12,390 nucleotides of DNA from Alcaligenaceae bacterium. Its GTDB lineage: Bacteria > Pseudomonadota > Gammaproteobacteria > Burkholderiales > Burkholderiaceae_B. The notes beneath the pieces were generated by a model. The model worked only from the letters and a program-made list of their open reading frames with translations, searched no databases and was not told the origin of the DNA. Positions within the stretch are counted from its first letter, which is position 1, and every line of letters starts with the position of its first letter. The stretch is taken from NCBI GenBank assembly GCA_012511095.1, contig JAAZGT010000197.1:1-12390 (forward strand), read 5' to 3'. The translations under genes were made by a program, and so were the position numbers. Positions 1-5,955 of this stretch are shown one piece after another.

Positions 1-31
1 CAGTTGATTAATTAACATTGCTAACAGTCTG

Positions 32-66
32 TGCCCGATTACATCCTATGTGGTCGGGCATTTTTT
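32..66 (+). terminator. rho-independent terminator of an unseen upstream gene
   Basis: TGCCCGA at 32-38 pairs with TCGGGCA at 54-60. The stem continues inward through two T-G wobble pairs (39-40 with 52-53) and ACAT/ATGT (41-44 with 48-51) to a CCT loop, giving about 13 pairs, followed directly by six T's at 61-66. There is no T-run on the other side, so it works for plus-strand transcripts only. It implies a plus-strand gene ending at or just left of the window; the first bases contain stops in all three plus frames but too little sequence to name that gene. It also means rng, which begins downstream, needs its own promoter or readthrough. Confidence 0.85.
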
Positions 67-197
67 ATTGCTCATTAAGATTAATGCCATTCTTACTAAC
101 ATCAAGGTCCATCCCCATCTACAATTCCTTGCGATTTAATAAGTGCACTGCAGCACAAAGACCCGCTACATGCGCTAAGATAAAGAAACTCAATAAA

Positions 198-203
198 TAT
201 AAT
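198..203 (+). promoter_or_regulatory. possible -10 box of rng
   Basis: A perfect TATAAT lies 18 bases before the rng start codon. No good -35 hexamer is found 16-18 bases upstream (the bases at 175-180 read CTAAGA), and the region is AT-rich, so chance is a real alternative. If used, transcription would begin near 210 and leave a leader of about a dozen bases. The rest of 67-221 shows no gene that I can support. Confidence 0.25.
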
Positions 204-221
204 TAATCGTATTAAAAACTA

Positions 222-1685
222 ATGAACGAACAAATTCTAATTAACGTCACGCCGTTTGAGACACGCGTTGCTATTGTTGAACAAGGCACGGTACAAGAAA
301 TTCAACTAGAACGTAGTAATCAGCGTGGTAATGTAGGTAATATTTACTTAGGTAAGGTCACCCGCGTGTTGCCTGGCATGCAAAGTGCTTTTATCGATAT
401 TGGTTTGGAGCGAGCGGCATTTATACATATTGCCGATTTAAGGGAGAATCGCGAAAGTCGCCAACATGAAAATGTACAAGTGCAAATTGAAAAGATCTTA
501 TTTGAAGGTCAGACCTTATTGGTTCAGGTAACCAAAGATGCGGTAGGCACCAAAGGCGCTCGTGTATCTAATCAAATTAGTATTGCCGGACGTGTCTTAG
601 TCTATCTTCCCCACGACCCACACATTGGTATTTCTCAAAAAATTGAAACAGATGAGGAACGCGAAACGCTTAAGCAACGCGTTAAGGAGCTCATGGATCC
701 TGAGGAAAAAGGCGGCTATATCATCCGCACACAAGCGAGTTGGGCTAGTGATGAGGAAATAAAAAACGACCAGAAATACCTAAGCTTGCGTTGGCAAAAA
801 ATCATCGATGAGATGAAAAGACAAGGTGCCCCTGCTCTGCTTTATGAGGATCTTAATCTTGCACAACGTGTTTTACGTGATTTTGCAACCGAGGAAACAA
901 CCACCATTGAAATTGATTCACGCACTGTTAGTCAGAGTCTAACTGAGTGGGCAGAAATTTATACGCCTGCGGTGGTTGATAAAATTCACCATTACACGGG
1001 TCCGCGTCCTTTATTTGATGTTGCCAATGTTGAAGAGGAAATTAAAACTGCCCTCTCACGACGTGTTGAACTTAAATCAGGTGGTTATTTGATTTTTGAT
1101 CACAATGAGGCCTTAACGAGTATTGATGTGAATACCGGCGGTTTTATTGGTTATCGAAATTTTCACGACACCATTTTTAAAACCAATCTAGAAGCAACGC
1201 ACGCCATCGCGCGTCAACTTCGTCTACGTAATACAGGCGGTATTATCATCATTGATTTTATTGATATGGATAATCCCGAACACCAAGAAGCTGTATTGGA
1301 CGAATTAAGAAAAGCACTTTCAAGAGACCGGACACACACCACGGTGAGTGGTTTTTCAGCCTTAGGTTTGGTCGAAATGACCCGTAAGCGTACTCGCGAC
1401 TCCTTATACACTTTACTATGTGAGCCTTGTCCAACGTGTGATACTCGCGGTAATGTGCTTACGGCTCGCACAGTTTGTTATAACATCATGCGTGAAATTC
1501 TCAGAGAGGCAAAACAGTTTAATCCTAAAGAGTTTAGATTAATTGTGTCGCCACAAGTCATTGATCTATTCCTTGATGAGGAAAGCAGTTTCTTGGGTAT
1601 GTTGGATGAGTTTATTGGTAAACCAATTAGCTTAGAGGTCGATAATAACTACAGCCAAGAGATGTACGATATTGTGTTAATGTAG
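222..1685 (+). CDS. rng: ribonuclease G
   Basis: Endoribonuclease of the RNase E/G family that cleaves single-stranded AU-rich RNA. In E. coli it matures the 5' end of 16S rRNA and degrades some mRNAs in the cytoplasm. The 487-residue length matches RNase G (489 in E. coli) and lacks the long C-terminal scaffold of RNase E. The N-terminus (ILINVTPFETRVA) is typical. An S1 domain covers roughly residues 37-120. The metal-binding catalytic aspartates are Asp302 (in SIDVNTG) and Asp345 (in IIIIDFIDM). The zinc-link cysteines are Cys403 and Cys406 (CPTC). No Shine-Dalgarno sequence is visible before the ATG, but this start gives the family's normal N-terminus. The gene sits between two terminators, so it is probably monocistronic. 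Intact, with no missing key residue. Confidence 0.95.
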   Translation: MNEQILINVTPFETRVAIVEQGTVQEIQLERSNQRGNVGNIYLGKVTRVLPGMQSAFIDIGLERAAFIHIADLRENRESRQHENVQVQIEKILFEGQTLLVQVTKDAVGTKGARVSNQISIAGRVLVYLPHDPHIGISQKIETDEERETLKQRVKELMDPEEKGGYIIRTQASWASDEEIKNDQKYLSLRWQKIIDEMKRQGAPALLYEDLNLAQRVLRDFATEETTTIEIDSRTVSQSLTEWAEIYTPAVVDKIHHYTGPRPLFDVANVEEEIKTALSRRVELKSGGYLIFDHNEALTSIDVNTGGFIGYRNFHDTIFKTNLEATHAIARQLRLRNTGGIIIIDFIDMDNPEHQEAVLDELRKALSRDRTHTTVSGFSALGLVEMTRKRTRDSLYTLLCEPCPTCDTRGNVLTARTVCYNIMREILREAKQFNPKEFRLIVSPQVIDLFLDEESSFLGMLDEFIGKPISLEVDNNYSQEMYDIVLM

Positions 1686-1702
1686 TTGTAGTCATAAAAA
1701 GC

Positions 1703-1740
1703 AAAATGCCGTTTTGAAATTAAATCAAAACGGCATTTTT
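1703..1740. terminator. bidirectional terminator between rng and the small minus-strand gene
   Basis: The inverted repeat TGCCGTTTTG (1707-1716) / CAAAACGGCA (1726-1735) has a 9-base AT loop. It is flanked by A's on the left and T's on the right, so it gives a U-tract for transcripts on either strand. It lies 18 bases after the rng stop and 16 bases before the stop of the convergent gene, so it can end both. Confidence 0.9.
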
Positions 1741-1755
1741 TGTAATTGCTAATGA

Positions 1756-2118
1756 TTAGCTATGGCCAGGTTTAACACGAGATTGCATCTCAATAATTTT
1801 TTCTTCTAACTCTGGTGAAGTTTCTAAAGCGATTAAGGCACTATTAGAGTCTGGTCTTTGCTCAATCGTTAAGTTAATGTACTGACCCTCGAAAACATCG
1901 GGATCGGCACCGATTTCAACATAACGGCTTAATAAACGATCAACTGAGGCTTGTGCCTGTTGAACATATTCCTCGAGATTTTCCTCGTTTGCATCATGAA
2001 ATGCGTTTTCAATGGTTTTTGATAAATCCCATGTAAAAAACATTAAGGCGTTGGGGCCCTTAACGTCCGGATGCTCATAGCCCCAATTCTCAGTTGCGTG
2101 GTTCTTAGCTTGATTCAT
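1756..2118 (-). CDS. small acidic protein of unknown function
   Basis: I do not recognise this 120-residue protein. It is strongly acidic (about 22 Asp/Glu against 9 Lys/Arg), has no cysteine, no signal peptide and no membrane-length hydrophobic segment, so it is probably cytosolic. The N-terminal part has an aromatic patch (ENWGYEHPD at 10-18, ALMFFTW at 24-30). A likely amphipathic helix runs over about 31-66, and a beta-like stretch (GQYINLTIEQ, 78-87) precedes a charged C-terminal helix. The start at 2118 is chosen because GGAG lies at 2125-2128, ideally spaced. An in-frame ATG twelve codons upstream (2152-2154) has no ribosome site and falls inside the predicted -10 box. The gene has its own promoter and a terminator, supporting real expression. 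It follows msbA on the same strand, where some bacteria have lpxK, but it does not resemble LpxK. Confidence 0.75.
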   Translation of the reverse strand: MNQAKNHATENWGYEHPDVKGPNALMFFTWDLSKTIENAFHDANEENLEEYVQQAQASVDRLLSRYVEIGADPDVFEGQYINLTIEQRPDSNSALIALETSPELEEKIIEMQSRVKPGHS

Positions 2119-2120
2119 AA

Positions 2121-2128
2121 TTTTCTCC
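2121..2128 (-). promoter_or_regulatory. ribosome binding site that fixes the start of the small acidic protein
   Basis: Read on the minus strand, GGAGAAAA ends two bases before the ATG at 2118, with six bases between GGAG and the start. The longer in-frame start at 2154 has nothing comparable upstream. Confidence 0.75.
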
Positions 2129-2149
2129 GAATAAATACCCCATATACCC

Positions 2150-2178
2150 ATCATACAGCGAATCTATAGCGCTGTCAT
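2150..2178 (-). promoter_or_regulatory. sigma-70 promoter of the small acidic protein gene
   Basis: On the minus strand, ATGACA (2173-2178, five of six matches to TTGACA) is followed after exactly 17 bases by TATGAT (2150-2155, five of six to TATAAT). Transcription would start near 2143, about 25 bases before the start codon at 2118. This is the best-looking promoter in the window. It lies in the gap after msbA, where I see no hairpin terminator, so the gene may also receive readthrough from msbA. Confidence 0.65.
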
Positions 2179-2228
2179 GGAGGTAATGGGGGGTGTAATC
2201 TAGTGCAGCAGGATTAAATGGGGCTGAT

Positions 2229-4001
2229 TTAAGCCTCTTTAAACTGCATTTCGTATAGAGATTGGTACAATCCGCTGTTTTTCAAGAGCTCATCATGACT
2301 ACCGTCTTCGATAATCACACCTTCATCTAATACTAAAATGCGATCGGCATTTTTAACGGTTGATAGGCGGTGAGCAATCACAAAGGTGGTTCGACCTTTC
2401 ATAAGTTGCTCTAATGACTCTTGAACTAGCTTCTCTGATTCGTTGTCGAGTGCTGAGGTGGCCTCGTCCAAAATTAAAATTGGCGCGTCCTTTAATAAGG
2501 CACGGGCAATGGCTAAGCGTTGGCGTTGACCACCCGATAGCCAAGAGCCACCCTCACCAATTTGGGTATTTACCCCTTGGGGTAGGCTTTGTACAAAATC
2601 CCATAAATTAGCTGCTTCTAAGACCGAACGAAGCTTGGCTTCATCGGCGTCTTGATTTGAGCCATAACGAATATTATCAGCAATGGAGCCCTCAAAAAGC
2701 ACGACATGCTGACTAACGAGTGATAAGTTTTGTCTTAAACTCGACAAAGTAAATTCATCAATGGGCGTACCATCAATCAGAATTTGACCGCTGCTAGGCT
2801 CAACAAAGCGTGGCAGCATATTAACGAGTGTGGTTTTACCACTACCAGAACGGCCGACGAGCGCCACTGTTTGGCCAGCATTGACCGAAAAGGATAAATT
2901 TTTAAGTATATCCTTACCATCCTCACTGAATCGTAAGGTGATATTTTGGAAATCGATAGTAGAGTTTTGAGTAACTTGGCAATTCTTAGTGCCCTCGTCT
3001 CTTTCTCTATCAGAGTCAATGAGTTTAAAGACACTCTCAGCAGCAGCCATCATTTTTTGTGATTTACTAGCCAAGTTTGTTAGACGACGCACTGGATCAA
3101 AAATCTGACCTAAGGCAGTAATAAAGGCAATAAACTCACCGGGGGTTAAACCACGCTCAGCTTGATATAAAGCCACGCTAACAACAGCAGCCACAGAAAA
3201 TGAAATCACCCACTGGGTCAATGGCGACATGGCTGCATCAGCAATCGATGCGCGCATGGCATAGGCCCTTAAACCCTTATTCACCCTTTCAAAGCGCGCA
3301 GTTTCACGCTCATAACCATCGAATAATTTAATGACGCGCTGCGCCTCAATCCCCTCTTTTACTGTCGCTGTTAAATCAGCATTCATATCGAGGGTGCGAC
3401 GGTTAATAGTACGTAGCCGTTTGGCAAAGTAACCACCCACCAACACCGAAAAGGGGAAGATCAAGAAAATAATAAGGGTTAGCTGCCAAGACAAATAGAG
3501 CAATAAGGCGACTAAGGCGATCACCACAAAGACTTCACGTACTAAGTTAGTGACAATCTCAGCAGCATATTGGGTAACATTTCCCGCATCAACCGTGAAT
3601 CGATTTAATAAACGACCAGTATCGCCCTTTTGGAATTCGGTATCTGGCATATGTAATAAGCTAAAGAACATCTCTGCCCGTACACCAAATAAAACCTTAT
3701 TGGCTACCCATGCCATCAGGTAGCCACCAAAAAAGTTAAAAACACCGCGGATTAGCATTAAACCAATAATGGCTACTGGCATCATCCAAATAAACTCTGG
3801 TCTCGATCCAGCAAAACCCTCGTCTAATAATGGCTTCATTAAATAAGCCAAACCAGGCTGAGTGGCTGAGGCGATCATGGTACAAATGACGGAAATTGCT
3901 AAGAATTTCCAAAAAGAGCCCACACGTTCAAAAATTCGGCGCCATAAATTGCGTCGAATCATTTTTTGCTGCTCTTTGCTTAAATCCTCAATTTTGCTCA
4001 C
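2229..4001 (-). CDS. msbA: lipid A export ATP-binding/permease protein MsbA
   Basis: Homodimeric ABC exporter of the inner membrane that flips lipid A-core from the cytoplasmic to the periplasmic leaflet using ATP. Its 590 residues compare with 582 in E. coli. A six-helix transmembrane domain spans about residues 30-310 and a nucleotide-binding domain about 348-585. Motifs are all intact: Walker A GRSGSGKTT (383-391, Lys389), Q-loop Gln431, signature LSGGQ (488-492), Walker B ILILDE (508-513), D-loop SALD (516-519) and H-loop His544. The start is GTG at 3999-4001, supported by TAAGGT at 4009-4014 as ribosome site; the next Met is residue 14 and would trim the N-terminus. It is divergent from a GT9 glycosyltransferase, which fits lipopolysaccharide assembly. 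Other half-size ABC exporters look similar, but length, N-terminus and context favour MsbA. Confidence 0.92.
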   Translation of the reverse strand: MSKIEDLSKEQQKMIRRNLWRRIFERVGSFWKFLAISVICTMIASATQPGLAYLMKPLLDEGFAGSRPEFIWMMPVAIIGLMLIRGVFNFFGGYLMAWVANKVLFGVRAEMFFSLLHMPDTEFQKGDTGRLLNRFTVDAGNVTQYAAEIVTNLVREVFVVIALVALLLYLSWQLTLIIFLIFPFSVLVGGYFAKRLRTINRRTLDMNADLTATVKEGIEAQRVIKLFDGYERETARFERVNKGLRAYAMRASIADAAMSPLTQWVISFSVAAVVSVALYQAERGLTPGEFIAFITALGQIFDPVRRLTNLASKSQKMMAAAESVFKLIDSDRERDEGTKNCQVTQNSTIDFQNITLRFSEDGKDILKNLSFSVNAGQTVALVGRSGSGKTTLVNMLPRFVEPSSGQILIDGTPIDEFTLSSLRQNLSLVSQHVVLFEGSIADNIRYGSNQDADEAKLRSVLEAANLWDFVQSLPQGVNTQIGEGGSWLSGGQRQRLAIARALLKDAPILILDEATSALDNESEKLVQESLEQLMKGRTTFVIAHRLSTVKNADRILVLDEGVIIEDGSHDELLKNSGLYQSLYEMQFKEA

Positions 4002-4033
4002 TCAAACTACCTTATTACTGATTAACCACTGTG

Positions 4034-4064
4034 ATTTTAACGGTTACGGCAAAAAAAGTGTAAA
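4034..4064 (-). promoter_or_regulatory. possible msbA promoter
   Basis: On the minus strand, TTTACA (4059-4064) and TAAAAT (4034-4039) are each five of six consensus matches, but the spacer is 19 bases, longer than ideal. Transcription would start near 4027, giving a leader of about 25 bases before the GTG start. The same short gap must also hold the promoter of the divergent glycosyltransferase. For that gene only a weak plus-strand pair is visible (TTAACG at 4037-4042, TAAAGT at 4061-4066), which would overlap this one. Confidence 0.3.
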
Positions 4065-4101
4065 GTTTCAATAGTTGCCTAAACTAGACATAGTTTTTCA
4101 A

Positions 4102-5073
4102 ATGAAGAAAATATCAAGAATCTATATCCGTTTACCTAATTGGATAGGCGATGTGTGCATGAGCCTATCCTCTCTTAATGCCGTGATTGATACTGGCGCA
4201 CAGGTTGTGATCTGCGCTAAACCATGGGCCGAGGGATTATTAAAAGGTTATTTAAACAATCCAAAGGTTGAGTTTCTTGCGCTTAGTGGTAAATGGCGCG
4301 AAGATGCTCGGCGTATTCGCGACTATCGCAAAAGCAAAGAGGCTGTTAATAATGAAGTGGGTCTTTTATTACCTGATTCACTCACCAGTGCTCTTTGTTT
4401 TAGATTAGCCTCTATACCTAGTGCAGGTTATAGAGATGATGGTCGTTCACTTTTATTAAAATGGCCCCTAACAAAGCTTAAACCTAAGCCACATGCGGTA
4501 GAGTCTTGGTATTATCTTACACGCACTGCTCTAAGTACTTGGGGTTTTAGTTGTTTAGCTTATCCTAAAAAGACCGTTTTATTGCCTTTTAGGGACAATC
4601 AATTAGCTGAAAAAGATGTTTATATGTCACAGCATGGTCTAAAGTCAGGGCAATTTATTTTAATCGCGCCCACTGCTGTGGGTTTACACAAAGGTAAAAA
4701 CAAGGTTTGGCAAGGTTATGAGCAATTAACTCGTAAACTACAAGCCAAAGGCCATGATGTGATTATGTGCCCTCCACCTAATGAAGTGGCCCAAGCTAAA
4801 GAAAACGCCCCCTCTGCTAGATTACTCCCCGCACTTAGCCTAGGTGCCTTTGCCGCTTTATTAAAAGAAGCCGCTGTCGTTTTATGTAATGACTCAGGGG
4901 TTTCTCACTTAAGTGCTGCGGCAGATGCAAAACAAATCACACTTATCGGTGTGACTGATGTTAAAAATACAGGACCGTGGTCACCCAATGCCTTGGTCTT
5001 AGGTGAAAATGGTCGCTGGCCCGAAGAGGATGAGGTGTTAGCAGCTGTTCAACATATTTTGGCGACCAATTAA
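4102..5073 (+). CDS. GT9-family lipopolysaccharide heptosyltransferase-like protein
   Basis: Probable glycosyltransferase family 9 enzyme transferring heptose from ADP-heptose to the lipopolysaccharide inner core at the cytoplasmic face of the inner membrane. The N-terminal signature RLPNWIGD (10-17) matches heptosyltransferase II-type proteins, with Asp17 at the position of the proposed catalytic aspartate. The C-terminal Rossmann domain carries CNDSGVSH (262-269), the nucleotide-sugar binding loop with Asp264. A basic stretch with HKGKNK (196-201) lies in the expected donor-binding region. At 323 residues it is slightly short of E. coli WaaF (348). The ATG at 4102 is preferred over a TTG at 4075 because it puts the signature at the usual distance from the N-terminus; neither has a clear ribosome site. 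It is divergent from msbA. Whether it acts as WaaF, WaaC or on another core sugar cannot be told from sequence, so no symbol is given. Confidence 0.85.
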   Translation: MKKISRIYIRLPNWIGDVCMSLSSLNAVIDTGAQVVICAKPWAEGLLKGYLNNPKVEFLALSGKWREDARRIRDYRKSKEAVNNEVGLLLPDSLTSALCFRLASIPSAGYRDDGRSLLLKWPLTKLKPKPHAVESWYYLTRTALSTWGFSCLAYPKKTVLLPFRDNQLAEKDVYMSQHGLKSGQFILIAPTAVGLHKGKNKVWQGYEQLTRKLQAKGHDVIMCPPPNEVAQAKENAPSARLLPALSLGAFAALLKEAAVVLCNDSGVSHLSAAADAKQITLIGVTDVKNTGPWSPNALVLGENGRWPEEDEVLAAVQHILATN

Positions 5074-5075
5074 TA

Positions 5076-5096
5076 GATTTAGGTGATAACTAAATC
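5076..5096. terminator. weak hairpin between convergent genes
   Basis: GATTTAG (5076-5082) and CTAAATC (5090-5096) form a 7-pair AT-rich stem with a 7-base loop. It sits in the 16-base gap between two convergent stop codons and overlaps the stop of the minus-strand gene. No T-run follows on either strand, so it is at best a weak terminator. Confidence 0.25.
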
Positions 5097-5875
5097 CAGC
5101 CTCTAAACTGATAAACCCAATAACCTAAATACTCTTTAATAATAGAGCGACTAGCCGCTAAAGCTCGCTTATTGGGTTTATACAGACTGAAATCAGGCTC
5201 ATCGGTTGGCACCACAATCTGCGGCGGATTAGGTGCAGCATAGGCCGTAATCCCTAAATGATTAAATACACCCATGGCACGAGGCATATGCAGTGCCGAT
5301 GTCACCACTAGTACTGAATTAATTTGATGCTCAGCCATGGTTTTTTTGGTGTATAAGGCGTTTTCTCGAGTAGTTTGGCTATGATCCTCGCGGATAATGG
5401 CATCCGCTGGTACCCCGAGATTACGTAAAGCAAACTCCATACCACGTGCCTCGCTAATTATCCCCTCATTGGCTCCACCTGATACGATGACTTTAGGAGC
5501 TTTGCCTGCGGCATAAAGCTTTTGCGCCATATCGACACGGCGAAAGGCAGATTCGCTATCTAGGGTTTCCTCAAACCAATTTTGACGGTTAGCTGCTGTA
5601 TTACCGCCAAGCACCACGATGGCATCGGCCGTTGGCAATTCATCATAACTACTAACAGCATATTGCTCTTCTAAAAATGAACCCACTTTAACGGAGGTCA
5701 CGGGCAATGACCAAAGTACTAACCATAGCGCTGCCGTGAAGGAAAAAAGAAAAGCCAAACGACGCCAGCGAATAAGATAAAACAAAACCCCAATCACTAA
5801 CAAAAATAATGCTAGGTTTTGCGGAACGATCATTAATACAAGGTAACCGCTAATTAAACTGATAAATTCGCTCAT
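5090..5875 (-). CDS. ElyC/SanA/YdcF-family (DUF218) inner-membrane protein
   Basis: The 261-residue protein has two N-terminal membrane segments (about residues 20-36 and 40-57) and a DUF218 domain (about 83-220), which would lie in the periplasm. Family marks seen are DAIVVLGG (84-91), VIVSGGA (129-135), the conserved TTREN (168-172) and VTSALHMPRA (191-200). Length and two-helix layout resemble E. coli ElyC (259 residues), which affects peptidoglycan and undecaprenyl-phosphate carrier homeostasis; SanA and YdcF are other relatives. The exact biochemical reaction of the family is not settled, so a specific name is not assigned. The start has no strong ribosome site. It lies 80 bases after dnaE on the same strand with no clear terminator between, so it may be transcribed with dnaE. 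Its tail-to-tail neighbour is the GT9 gene. Confidence 0.85.
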   Translation of the reverse strand: MSEFISLISGYLVLMIVPQNLALFLLVIGVLFYLIRWRRLAFLFSFTAALWLVLWSLPVTSVKVGSFLEEQYAVSSYDELPTADAIVVLGGNTAANRQNWFEETLDSESAFRRVDMAQKLYAAGKAPKVIVSGGANEGIISEARGMEFALRNLGVPADAIIREDHSQTTRENALYTKKTMAEHQINSVLVVTSALHMPRAMGVFNHLGITAYAAPNPPQIVVPTDEPDFSLYKPNKRALAASRSIIKEYLGYWVYQFRGWI

Positions 5876-5955
5876 TTTTTTTAGGTTTTATCTATTTTTA
5901 AATAATGGTACAACGCCATGGCTGCGACATCAATAATATAAGCATTGAGATTTTA

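Noticed and set aside
18..206. 62-codon plus-strand open frame before rng
   Set aside because: It runs straight through the rho-independent terminator at 32-66, has no ribosome site and its composition is not protein-like.
1214..1471. 85-codon minus-strand open frame inside rng
   Set aside because: Lies wholly antisense to the conserved RNase G catalytic region; no ribosome site or recognisable domain.
1756..2118. The small acidic protein as a DNA-mimic anti-restriction or anti-CRISPR protein
   Set aside because: Acidity alone is not evidence; there is no phage or plasmid context, and it sits among housekeeping genes with a constitutive-looking promoter.
2353..2611. Short open frames on both strands over the 3' part of msbA
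   Set aside because: Alternative-frame readings of the Walker B and signature region of MsbA, without independent signals.
2777..3034. 85-codon minus-strand open frame inside msbA
   Set aside because: Shifted frame of the MsbA nucleotide-binding domain, where the correct frame carries every expected motif.
3862..4074. 70-codon plus-strand open frame spanning the msbA start and the divergent gap
   Set aside because: Antisense to msbA's conserved N-terminus and would occupy the promoter region; no ribosome site.
4075..4101. TTG start extending the GT9 protein by nine residues
   Set aside because: No ribosome site, and the extra residues precede the usual family N-terminus; the ATG at 4102 fits better.
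5900..5945. Short minus-strand open frame (about 15 codons) in the dnaE to DUF218 gap
   Set aside because: No ribosome site and no sign of a leader-peptide attenuator or hairpin with U-tract after it.
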